Shown: piece after piece, positions 7,715-15,021 of the stretch
How the letters are laid out: each line of letters starts with the position of its first letter
Position numbering within the stretch: position 1 is the stretch's first letter
NCBI GenBank assembly: GCA_001873285.1
Contig: MNYV01000079.1
Coordinates: 1-15,125 of the forward strand
Origin: Nitrospirae bacterium CG2_30_53_67
GTDB lineage: Bacteria; CG2-30-53-67
Direction: 5' to 3'
Length of the DNA: 15,125 nucleotides
Translations under genes and position numbers: made by a program
The notes under the pieces: generated by a model
The model's input: the letters and a program-made list of their open reading frames with translations, nothing else
Told to the model about the DNA's origin: nothing
Databases searched by the model: none

Positions 7715-8092
7715 ATGCCGCGCACCAAAGTGCTTCTAATTGATGATGAAGCGGAATTTGTAACAGCGCTTGCAGAACGGCTGCAGTTACGCAATTACGA
7801 TGCGACCGCGGTATTCTGCGCCGATGATGCCTTCTCGGCTTTTCTCAAAAACCCTCCGGATGTGGTATTGCTGGACCTGAAAATGCCAGGAATGGACGGC
7901 ACGGAAGTGCTGAAGACCCTTAAACTGTATGACCCTTCCGTGGAGGTGATTATCCTGACCGGTCTCGGAGCGGAACAGAGCGGCAACGAAGGGATCAGGA
8001 GAGGTGCTTTTGATTATGTGGTGAAGCCGGTGGATATTGACGACCTCACCGTAAAAATCGACCAGGCCAAGAAAAAAAAGGATAAGGAATAA
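7715..8092 (+). CDS. Single-domain response regulator (CheY-like)
   Basis: Stand-alone receiver of 125 aa with no output domain. It has the acidic pair in LLIDDEAEF, phospho-acceptor Asp54 in VVLLDLKMPGMDG, a Thr in IILTGLG and Lys in VVKPVD, so it should be phosphorylatable. ATG at 7715 has GGAG 8 nt upstream and sits 14 nt after the kinase stop, which makes the kinase its likely phosphate donor. It probably passes phosphate on to the histidine protein encoded 3 nt downstream, or acts by protein contact. The C-terminus ends in a Lys-rich tail. Confidence 0.93.
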   Translation: MPRTKVLLIDDEAEFVTALAERLQLRNYDATAVFCADDAFSAFLKNPPDVVLLDLKMPGMDGTEVLKTLKLYDPSVEVIILTGLGAEQSGNEGIRRGAFDYVVKPVDIDDLTVKIDQAKKKKDKE

Positions 8093-8095
8093 TCT

Positions 8096-8764
8096 ATGCA
8101 CAATGAGACCGAACAGGCGTTAAGAAACCTGCAACGCCTCTTCATGGGAAAAATTCTTGCCGGTTTTACTCATGAGATGAAGAACTATCTTGCAATTATC
8201 AAGGAATCCTCCGGCCTGATGCAGGACCTGATCTCTATGGGAAAATCTTCATCGAAAAAGGATGCTCACCCTTTGGTACCGTCTCTTCAATTAATTGATG
8301 AGCAGGTTGACAGAAGCATCCATATACTGAATCACCTGAACCGCTTTGCACACCGGATGGACAGACCTTCTTCCAGTTTTCTTGTTCATGATATCCTGGA
8401 GGAACTTATGGTCCTCATGAGCCGGTTTGCAAACCAGAAAAAAATCATCCTTGAGAAAGATTTTCAAAAAAACATCCCCGCGATCATCTCTGATCCGGCA
8501 AGACTTCAATGCCTGATCTACTGCCTGATTGAAGAGAAGCTAAACAGGCTCGATGCCAACAGCAAAATTACCCTTCAAACATCCTCCTCAAAGGACAATA
8601 TACTGATCCGGCTGGTTCCAAAGGGGAATACCCTGAACAAGGAAAACGAAAATGGCCTGCCATCTCATGAAGTTCTGCAGGAGATCATACGGGATTTGCA
8701 TGGAGAACTTGCTCATGAGGAGAATGAAGCGATAACCATAAAACTCCCTTTGTCCCAAGAGTGA
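8096..8764 (+). CDS. Histidine-phosphotransfer-like protein: DHp domain with degenerate kinase ATPase domain
   Basis: Cytoplasmic protein of 222 aa, no membrane segment. Residues 12-45 form a DHp helix with a conserved phospho-acceptor motif, LAGFTHEMKNYLAII, His26. A second helix (about 60-85, LQLIDEQVDRSIHILNHLNRFAHRMD) completes the hairpin. The rest aligns in layout to a HATPase_c domain (LVHDILEELMVLM; IPAIISDPARLQCLIYCLIEEKLNRL), but the N-box Asn residues are replaced (CLIEEKLNRL), and no DxGxG or GxGLGL boxes can be seen. ATP-dependent autophosphorylation therefore seems unlikely, and the fold matches Spo0B/ChpT-type phosphotransferases or a pseudokinase. It starts 3 nt after the response-regulator stop, with AAGGAA about 7 nt before the ATG, so translation is tightly coupled. 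Likely relays phosphate between receivers encoded on both sides. Its stop lies in the terminator stem. Confidence 0.8.
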   Translation: MHNETEQALRNLQRLFMGKILAGFTHEMKNYLAIIKESSGLMQDLISMGKSSSKKDAHPLVPSLQLIDEQVDRSIHILNHLNRFAHRMDRPSSSFLVHDILEELMVLMSRFANQKKIILEKDFQKNIPAIISDPARLQCLIYCLIEEKLNRLDANSKITLQTSSSKDNILIRLVPKGNTLNKENENGLPSHEVLQEIIRDLHGELAHEENEAITIKLPLSQE

Positions 8765-8803
8765 TTCTACACCCGCTTGCCGGGTGGAAAATCACTTGTT
8801 TTT
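8760..8803 (+). terminator. Rho-independent terminator of the kinase operon
   Basis: AGTGATT (8760-8766) pairs with AATCACT (8790-8796), and inside it CACCCG (8770-8775) pairs with CGGGTG (8781-8786) around a 5-nt loop, with a 3x3 internal bulge between the two stems. TGTTTTT follows at 8797-8803. It overlaps the stop codon of the 8096 gene and separates the kinase operon from the next promoter. Confidence 0.88.
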
Positions 8804-8826
8804 ACCCCTTGGAAATCAGTATTTGC

Positions 8827-8856
8827 TTGACAAGATAGTGTTATTATATTTATTTT
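8827..8856 (+). promoter_or_regulatory. Sigma70-type promoter for the two-receiver operon
   Basis: A perfect TTGACA at 8827-8832 is followed, after 18 nt, by TATTTT (8851-8856), in an AT-rich stretch just past a terminator. An alternative -10, TATAAC at 8856-8861, is a better match but too far away. The leader to the ATG at 8887 would be about 25 nt. Confidence 0.6.
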
Positions 8857-8886
8857 ATAACCATCAGAATAATAAGGAGTCACCTT

Positions 8887-9342
8887 ATGAAAGATATTAA
8901 GGTATTGCTGGTGGACGACGAAGAGGCCTTCGTCAACACACTGGCTCAGCGGTTAAAGATGCGGGATCTGAAAGTGGAAACCGTGTATAACGGCGAAGAG
9001 GCCCTTTCTTATGTCAAGGAAAAGGAACCGGATGTCATGGTATTAGACCTGAAAATGCCGGGCCTACATGGCATGGATGTTCTGCGGAAGATCAGAAAGG
9101 CCTATCCAAACATCCAGGTGATTGTCTTGACCGGCCATGGTACGGAAAAAGATGAGATCGAGGCCAAAAGACTCGGCGGTTTCGACTTTCTCAAGAAACC
9201 GGCGGACATTGAGACCCTGGTCAGTAAAATCAGGGTGGCCTATAAGGAAAAACTGGAAAGGGCCATGACCGCCGTTGCTTTTGCCGAAAGCGGTGAGTTT
9301 GACACAGCACGGGAAATCATGAATGAAGAGGAAAACGATTAA
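8887..9342 (+). CDS. Single-domain response regulator with C-terminal FAEAGE-type motif
   Basis: Receiver protein of 151 aa. Receiver, residues 1-120: acidic pair in LLVDDEEAF, phospho-acceptor Asp54 in VMVLDLKMPG, Thr in VLTGHG, Lys in FLKKPAD. A short C-terminal extension, residues 121-151, replaces any DNA-binding domain and contains AVAFAESGEFDTAREIM (9271-9321). This matches the three repeats of the 1420-2196 protein almost residue for residue (FAE-[AS]-GE-F-[DE]-T-AR). AAGGAG at 8874-8879 lies 7 nt before the ATG. The extension may let the phosphorylated receiver bind the same partner as, or pack against, the repeat protein. It lies 21 nt upstream of another receiver gene, so they are co-transcribed. 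Confidence 0.93.
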   Translation: MKDIKVLLVDDEEAFVNTLAQRLKMRDLKVETVYNGEEALSYVKEKEPDVMVLDLKMPGLHGMDVLRKIRKAYPNIQVIVLTGHGTEKDEIEAKRLGGFDFLKKPADIETLVSKIRVAYKEKLERAMTAVAFAESGEFDTAREIMNEEEND

Positions 9343-9363
9343 ACTGCACAGGAGGAAATGGGG

Positions 9364-9804
9364 ATGTCCGAGGAAATAAAAGCCAATGTTCTATTAGTGG
9401 ACGATGAAGAGAAGTTTATAGAGGTCCTTTCTCAAAGACTTGAGGGACGGGGACTGAAAGTGGATATCTCGACCAGCGGTGAAAATGCCCTGAAGCGGGT
9501 GAAAGATAAAGACTTTGACGCGATTGTTCTGGATCTGGCCATGCCGGGACTCGACGGCATTGAGACCATCCGGCGCATGAGGAAGATGAATCCGGATCTT
9601 CAAATCATCATGCTCACAGGACATGCCACGGTGGAGAAGGGCGTCGCCGCCATCAAGGAAGGGGCCGCAGATCTTTTAGAGAAACCTGTGGATCTCAACA
9701 AGCTCCTCTTGAAGATCGAAGAAGCCAAACACAAAAAGATCCTCATCGTTGAAAAAGAACATGAGGAAAAAATTAAGGAAATATTAAAGACCAAAAGCTG
9801 GTAA
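9364..9804 (+). CDS. Single-domain response regulator
   Basis: Stand-alone receiver of 146 aa, closely similar in layout to the receivers at 7715 and 8887 but without the FAEAGE motif. Acidic pair in LLVDDEEKF, phospho-acceptor Asp57 in IVLDLAMPGLDG, Thr in MLTGHAT, Lys in LLEKPVD. The last 25 residues form a Lys/Glu-rich extension with a second short strand-like ILIVEKEHEEK. Start: the ATG at 9364 is preferred because AGGAGG (9350-9355) lies 8 nt before it; the ATG at 9358 would leave only 2 nt. No terminator was recognised after its stop. Confidence 0.92.
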   Translation: MSEEIKANVLLVDDEEKFIEVLSQRLEGRGLKVDISTSGENALKRVKDKDFDAIVLDLAMPGLDGIETIRRMRKMNPDLQIIMLTGHATVEKGVAAIKEGAADLLEKPVDLNKLLLKIEEAKHKKILIVEKEHEEKIKEILKTKSW

Positions 9805-9860
9805 GCTCCGTTGGAGAACAAAGCTCTCTATCCCCGTTATCTTCTCTGCCATACCCACGA

Positions 9861-10099
9861 CCAGAATTTCTTACTTTCCTTCCACAGCATGCGAAATTGG
9901 CCTTGACAAAAAAGTAAAGCAGATTGCCTTCCTCAAGGAAAACCCCCGCCGTCAATCCCTCAAAATTCACAAACTGGAAGGGTCGGACTTTTGGGAGTTC
10001 TATGTAGACGATTTTTACCGGTGCGTATTCCAGCAGGAGGGGAACGTGTACCGCCTCTATTTCGTCGGAACGCACAAACTGATCGACAGGTTCAAGTGA
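9861..10099 (+). pseudogene. Frameshifted RelE/HigB-like toxin remnant
   Basis: Homology-like signal is split across two frames. The first frame reads PEFLTFLPQHAKLAL up to 9905; the continuation in another frame reads DKKVKQIAFLKENPRRQSL, then KLEGSDFWEFYVDDFYRCVF and LYFVGTHKLIDRFK, stopping at 10097-10099. Joined, this is the ordinary layout of a RelE/ParE-superfamily cytotoxin (HigB/RelE-like mRNA interferase): LP-x3-KLAL-DKKV helices, ENPR, a GS-x-WE strand, then a Y-R strand and GTHK near the end. Loss of one G at 9903-9905 (TTG-GAC to TTGAC) would explain the break. No start codon or ribosome site is visible in the first frame, and the first several residues seem missing, so it is also 5'-truncated. 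No recognisable antitoxin adjoins it. Probably dead. Confidence 0.7.
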
Positions 10100-10187
10100 T
10101 GTTTGATTCATGGAAAATAACATTGCAGCTGGATTATAAAGGCTTTTTATGCTATCGTAACTTTTGATAAGAAAGGATAGCGGAGCC

Positions 10188-10442
10188 ATGAAAGACCATA
10201 TCACGAAATCGGAAGCCCGCGCTTTTAAGGCGCGCTGGACTTCCGTGAATCTCGCGGAGAAGAGAGAACTGCGCACAACTCCTTTCGAGCAAAAGGCGAA
10301 GCAGCTCGCTGCACTAATGGAATCGGCAGAGGGGATGGGCTGGAAAGAAACGCTTGCATCGGAGGAATCCATGGTACGGGATCAGATAGACATAGGCCGT
10401 GCAGATGATCACCGACTCGATCATGAGAAAAATCCCCCTTGA
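10188..10442 (+). CDS. Small hypothetical protein (84 aa)
   Basis: Soluble, helix-rich and basic. The N-terminal part (ITKSEARAFKARWTSVNLAE, then RELRTTPFEQKAKQLAALM and GWKETLASEESMVR) resembles a conserved family of small proteins of about 80-90 aa that I have seen near toxin-antitoxin or nucleotidyltransferase genes, but I cannot assign a function. The C-terminus, after VRD, does not show the Trp/Arg-rich end I would expect, so it may be altered. Start: ATG 10188; ribosome-binding evidence is modest (AAGGA 11 nt upstream, GGAG only 2 nt). An in-frame TTG exists at 10164. It sits between a dead toxin and a restriction-type gene. No pairing with the toxin remnant can be shown. Confidence 0.6.
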   Translation: MKDHITKSEARAFKARWTSVNLAEKRELRTTPFEQKAKQLAALMESAEGMGWKETLASEESMVRDQIDIGRADDHRLDHEKNPP

Positions 10443-10468
10443 ATTTCTTTGCCTAAACTGTTTATAAT
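10439..10468 (+). promoter_or_regulatory. Sigma70-type promoter for the methyltransferase gene
   Basis: TTGAAT (10439-10444) and a perfect TATAAT (10463-10468) are 18 nt apart, overlapping the stop of the preceding small gene. A second perfect TATAAT lies at 10492-10497 with only a poor -35 (CTTCCA). The start near 10475 would give a leader of about 49 nt. Confidence 0.55.
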
Positions 10469-10523
10469 CTTCCAGGTTTTCAAGATTTTTCTATAATTGA
10501 GATTTATTTACAGAGAGTGGAAA

Positions 10524-13500
10524 ATGACCACTGAAGACCTGGATTTAAGACCTGCCGATATTCAGCTTCTCTCCACCCCTGATGACATTGCCGCCTTTTT
10601 CGCCTCCCTCGGCTGGAACACGGACGAGAAGGCCGGTGCCCGTATCAAGCAGAGCGCCTCTGCGCTCGGCATCACACCTGAGTCAATCGCACGGACCATC
10701 AAACACGTCGAACGCCTTGCGGACCAGGAAAACGGCGGTCTCCAGGTTTACCTCTTTGAACTCACCTCGGTCACGGTCGCCGCCGTCAGGGCCTTATCTC
10801 GCACCTTCAGAGACCGGGCCGGGAAATATCTTCTTGTCCTCACGAGTGACTACGAAACTATCGATTTCGTCTTCCTCGAACGCATCCTTCCTCCAGCCAA
10901 AGGAGCGGGTATCACAATTAAGACCGTCGGCATCCGGCCCCATCCTCTGACCGTCAATCGCAGGAACCCCGACATCATTGCTCTACGGGTATTGAGGCGC
11001 TTCACCTATACAGAATCCGACGCCGACGCCCAGGCAGACAAGCTCCTCTCGGCCTTCGGTATTGCAGAATGGTCTGAACGGCTATTCAACAACCGCGCCC
11101 TTTTCTCGGACTATTACCTTCAGGAACGCCTGACCCAGTCTCCGGAATGGAGTGAGCCGATCAAACCGCTCCTGCTTAAATTCAGAGAGCTTTATACAAA
11201 CGTCCGGGAACGGTTCATCGGGCAGAAGGAAGGGGTCGTGAGATCACAGCTTCTCGAACCCGCCTTTGACCTGTTAGGCTTTAAACCCATTGAAGGTAAG
11301 TCCGGCGGAGACCCTGCTGCAAAACCGGACTACCGTCTTTACCCAAAAGATTCTGCTACGGGTAATCCACTTGCGGTCTGTCTTGCCTACACCTGGAACC
11401 GGTATCTCGACGGCAAGGATGAAACCAGAGACACCGAAACCTCTGATGAAAACCCAGGCGCCCACGTGGTGACGCTCCTTGAAGCAGGCGAGGCGTCGTG
11501 GGCCATCGTCACGAACGGAAAGATATGGCGTCTCTACTCGGCGAAGGCCCATTCGCGGGCAACGAACTACTACGAGATAGACCTTGAAGAAGTCCTTGCG
11601 ATGGCAGACCCGAAAGAAGCCTTCCAGTATTTCTATCTTTTCTTCCGCGCCCCGGCTTTTATTCCGAAAGAGGAACTTTACAAAGGTGAGAAACGGACCG
11701 TTGCATTTGTCGATAAGCTCATCGAAGAGAGCGAGACCTATGCCAAAGAACTCGGCGAAAAATTAAAGGCACGAGTATTCGATAAAATATTTCCGCACTT
11801 TTCCGAAGGCTTCATCGAGAATATGGGAGGCGCTGAATACGTCTTGTCCCTGCCCGAAAAAGAACGGGAGGAGAAGCTGCAAGACTGCTACCATGGAACG
11901 CTTACTTTCCTATACCGTCTTCTGTTCCTGCTCTACTCCGAATCCCGGAACCTCCTGCCCGTCACCGAGGTGAGAGGGTACTGGGAGATGAGCCTTACTC
12001 GTCTCAAGGCAGAGGTGGCGAAGCACGCCGGCACTATCCTGGATGAAGCGCCGGAAAAGATAAAGAAAGCCTATCACGGCAGCAGTACGGAACTCTACGA
12101 CCGGCTGTTCAAGTTGTTCAGCGTTATCGACAATGGTGATTCAGATGTGAACGTCCCGCTTTACAACGGCGGCCTGTTCATCACCAACCCTCCGAAGGAC
12201 GACGACTCCCCGGAAGTCAAGAACTCTCGCTTTCTCCGCAATCACAAGATACCCGATCGCTATCTTGCCCTTGGCCTGGACATGATGGCACGGGACATTG
12301 ATGACAAGACTCAGGCCCTCGTCTTCATAGATTACAAGTCCCTCGGCGTTCGGCACCTGGGCTCCATCTATGAAGGACTTCTTGAATTCAAGCTCCGTAT
12401 AGCCGAAGAAAAGATGGCCGTGGTCAAGGGCAAGAAGACCGAGGAGATCGTTTCCTATGCCGAGGCGAAAAAGGACAAACTGCGTATTCTCACCATCGGA
12501 CGCGGCAAGAACGCGGAGGAGCGGGTTCTCAAGAAAGGGACTGTTTATCTCGAAAACGACAAGCGCGAGCGCAAGGCCACCGGCTCTTACTACACACCGG
12601 ACTACATCGTCAAATACATCGTTGAGAACACCGTCGGTCCGGTTCTGGCTGAAAAGCTCGATGCTTTGCGTCCCAAGCTCCGCGAGGCACAGCAGACCCT
12701 CAAGAAAGAACGGGATAAATACAAGGCCCTCGGAGGCGCCGGCGACTCACCCGAGAACCAGACTTATCTCAGGCACCGCCATCTCGTGGATGAGCTCTTC
12801 GACATCAAGGTGCTCGATCCCGCCATGGGCAGCGGGCATTTTCTGGTCGAAGCCGTGGACTTCATCTCCGACAAGATTCTCGGCGATAGGGAAGGCTTCC
12901 TCCGCGCCTTTCCCTGGAACCCCATCACCGCGGAAATGGAAAAGACCCGCCAGACCATTCTGAGCGAAATGGAAAAGCAGGGTGTGAGCATAGACAGAAA
13001 CCGCCTAACCGACGTGAACCTTCTCAAGCGCCACATCCTCAAACGCTGCATCTACGGCGTGGACCTGAACCCCATGGCCGTGGAGCTTGCCAAAGTCTCC
13101 CTCTGGCTCGACTGCTTCACCCTCGGCGCGCCGCTCTCGTTCCTGGACCATCACCTCAAATGCGGAAACTCACTGATAGGAGCAAAGGTCGAAGAAGTGC
13201 GGGGAAAAGTTGAAACCGGCCAGTTGAGCCTTCTGGGTGGCACCCACTTCCAGGGGCTGATGCTCGCCACCGACCTCATGCGCCATATCGGTGAGCTTTC
13301 GGACGTGACCGCAGAGCAGGTCAGAAATTCCCGGTCAGAGTATAAAAAGGCCGTAGATGCTCTTGCGCCGTTCAAGCGTTACATGGACGTCTACACGAGC
13401 CAGTGGTTCGGAAATGAACCGAGGACTGTGGGTAAAGGCAAGAAAAAGACTGAATACAACCCTGCCCTGGAATTTCTCCGATCCAAAGAATCCGAGGAAT

Positions 13501-15005
13501 GGGCAAAGGCGCCGCACAAGGCCAAGCTCCCCGCAGAATGGAAGGGAATCGCCGCTACTACATTTGCTGCCGAGGAAGAGAAACATTTCTTTCACTGGGA
13601 GCTGGAGTTTCCCGAAGTTTTCTATGGCCCGCGTCCGGGAACTACACAGGTAATTGAACGAATCAAAGGGGCAGGCTTCGATGCGGTAATCGGCAATCCG
13701 CCCTATGATGTGCTTGCGAGTGAGGAGCTGGGTTATGAGATATCAAGAGATGTTGAATACTTCTTAGCATCTGATCTGTATAAACCGGCAGTTCGCGGTG
13801 CCCGTAATCTCAATAAGCTTTTCATTTGTCGTGGACTCAGCATAACAAAAGAGAATGGGACATTCTCTTTTATTGTTCCGATGTCGCTTCTTGGTGATGA
13901 GCAGGCAACCGGCATACGCAAAATGATGTTGGAGAAGACCGGGGTAATGTTAATTGAGGCTTTCCCGCAAAAAGATGATCCTCAAAATAGGGTTTTTGCA
14001 GAAGCCAAGCTGTCAACGGTCATTTTTGTTATACGTTCCGTACCTACGGGTAAAAAGTTCACAATACGGACTCATTCAGGGAAGCTGTTTGAAGATAGTG
14101 CTTCAATGTTAGCAGTTGCACCGGCAGATATTCTGACGTTTGATAAGGAAAATGCAACAATACCTTCTTGTACGCAACATGACTGGGATTTGATTGGGTT
14201 GATACGACAGGGCGCTATACAACCCATGGGTAATGTTGCAAAGTTATTTGAGGGAGAATTACATGCTCTGACGCATCGAGAGTTCATAAACGCCAACAAC
14301 AAGGGGCCGGTTATTATCCGTGGTTCAAATGTTACCTTATATGCCTTACGAGAAGCCTCTCAAGGCGAGGAATTAAGATTGGATGTGAGAGCATATCTGA
14401 AGGATAAATCAGAAAATAGCAGAGCCTTTGCACATCTCCATAAACGAATAGGTATTCAGCGGAGTGCTCCCCAAAACAATTTCAGAAGAATCATAGCTGC
14501 AATGTTGCCTGAAGGGGTATTTTGCTTCGATAAGCTTAAGTACATTCCTCCTGCAGCAAGTAAAATCGACCTCGATTTGCTGATCGCCGTTTTAAACTCA
14601 ATAATTCTGGATTGGTATTTCAGACTCATTAGCACGAACGCGATGATAAATGAATATCAGTTTAACTCCTTGCCAGCGCCGACATTCAGTGATGAAGGCC
14701 CGAGTGTTGATTGGCGATCGTTGGTAAAATCCGGGAAGTGGGCAGATGTTGGAAATATGCTGTGTTCGGTTTGCGTCGAGCCCGGCGTTATGCACAAGCC
14801 GGTGCAAGACGCCCTTACTGAAATGAGCCGACAAATCCAGAAGATCGAAGCCGCTCGTGTTCTTAAAAATAGATCCGAGCGCTCCCGACTCGCACCTGAA
14901 AGCCAGCCGATACAGAATACCATTGATAGGATCTTGTTCCGTTGCTATGGGCTTTCTGATGAAGAAGCTGAGTATATTTCAAAGCGGTTGCAGGAAATGC
15001 TTTAA
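10524..15005 (+). CDS. Eco57I-type (type IIG-like) DNA adenine-N6 methyltransferase, nuclease motif degenerate
   Basis: Very large protein, 1493 aa, from the ATG at 10524; a TTG at 10497 would add nine residues but leaves the GAGAGTGG site at 10513-10520 unused. Residues 1 to about 210 form an unassigned domain (VLTSDYETIDFVFLER is typical). About 225-370 matches the layout of the PD-(D/E)XK part of type IIG enzymes: KPDYRL with Asp269, then LAVCLAYTWNRYLD, then WAIVTNGKIWRLYS. The expected E-x-K is replaced by Leu287-x-Tyr289, so cleavage is doubtful. The methylase core has LGSIYEGLLEF (about 616), TGSYYTPDYIVKYIVENT (about 687), SAM-binding DPAMGSGHF (Asp765), GVDLNPMAVELAKVSLWL and catalytic NPPY (Asn1058): motif order of a gamma-class adenine methylase. 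Residues 1065-1420 should be the target-recognition region. No helicase domain. It may modify DNA alone or with a partner gene beyond the window, as in type II, BREX or DISARM loci; the window ends before that can be seen. Confidence 0.88.
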   Translation: MTTEDLDLRPADIQLLSTPDDIAAFFASLGWNTDEKAGARIKQSASALGITPESIARTIKHVERLADQENGGLQVYLFELTSVTVAAVRALSRTFRDRAGKYLLVLTSDYETIDFVFLERILPPAKGAGITIKTVGIRPHPLTVNRRNPDIIALRVLRRFTYTESDADAQADKLLSAFGIAEWSERLFNNRALFSDYYLQERLTQSPEWSEPIKPLLLKFRELYTNVRERFIGQKEGVVRSQLLEPAFDLLGFKPIEGKSGGDPAAKPDYRLYPKDSATGNPLAVCLAYTWNRYLDGKDETRDTETSDENPGAHVVTLLEAGEASWAIVTNGKIWRLYSAKAHSRATNYYEIDLEEVLAMADPKEAFQYFYLFFRAPAFIPKEELYKGEKRTVAFVDKLIEESETYAKELGEKLKARVFDKIFPHFSEGFIENMGGAEYVLSLPEKEREEKLQDCYHGTLTFLYRLLFLLYSESRNLLPVTEVRGYWEMSLTRLKAEVAKHAGTILDEAPEKIKKAYHGSSTELYDRLFKLFSVIDNGDSDVNVPLYNGGLFITNPPKDDDSPEVKNSRFLRNHKIPDRYLALGLDMMARDIDDKTQALVFIDYKSLGVRHLGSIYEGLLEFKLRIAEEKMAVVKGKKTEEIVSYAEAKKDKLRILTIGRGKNAEERVLKKGTVYLENDKRERKATGSYYTPDYIVKYIVENTVGPVLAEKLDALRPKLREAQQTLKKERDKYKALGGAGDSPENQTYLRHRHLVDELFDIKVLDPAMGSGHFLVEAVDFISDKILGDREGFLRAFPWNPITAEMEKTRQTILSEMEKQGVSIDRNRLTDVNLLKRHILKRCIYGVDLNPMAVELAKVSLWLDCFTLGAPLSFLDHHLKCGNSLIGAKVEEVRGKVETGQLSLLGGTHFQGLMLATDLMRHIGELSDVTAEQVRNSRSEYKKAVDALAPFKRYMDVYTSQWFGNEPRTVGKGKKKTEYNPALEFLRSKESEEWAKAPHKAKLPAEWKGIAATTFAAEEEKHFFHWELEFPEVFYGPRPGTTQVIERIKGAGFDAVIGNPPYDVLASEELGYEISRDVEYFLASDLYKPAVRGARNLNKLFICRGLSITKENGTFSFIVPMSLLGDEQATGIRKMMLEKTGVMLIEAFPQKDDPQNRVFAEAKLSTVIFVIRSVPTGKKFTIRTHSGKLFEDSASMLAVAPADILTFDKENATIPSCTQHDWDLIGLIRQGAIQPMGNVAKLFEGELHALTHREFINANNKGPVIIRGSNVTLYALREASQGEELRLDVRAYLKDKSENSRAFAHLHKRIGIQRSAPQNNFRRIIAAMLPEGVFCFDKLKYIPPAASKIDLDLLIAVLNSIILDWYFRLISTNAMINEYQFNSLPAPTFSDEGPSVDWRSLVKSGKWADVGNMLCSVCVEPGVMHKPVQDALTEMSRQIQKIEAARVLKNRSERSRLAPESQPIQNTIDRILFRCYGLSDEEAEYISKRLQEML

Positions 15006-15021
15006 CGTAATGATAAGGAGC

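Noticed and set aside
9773-10372. A 199-aa open frame on the minus strand
   Set aside because: It runs antisense over the toxin remnant and the small gene, has Ser/Phe-rich antisense-type composition, and has no ribosome site I can see.
12457-12963. A 168-aa second-frame ORF inside the methyltransferase gene
   Set aside because: It is Ser/Arg/Pro-rich, typical of a shifted frame of GC-rich coding DNA, and overlaps essential methylase motifs.
14225-14245. TGTTGCAAA-type sequence resembling the operator
   Set aside because: It is a half-site only, within the AT-rich coding region of the methyltransferase, without a dyad or nearby promoter.
10524-15005. Assignment of the methyltransferase as BREX PglX or DISARM DrmMI
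   Set aside because: No other BREX or DISARM gene lies in the window, and the domain order alone cannot decide; it was left as Eco57I-type.
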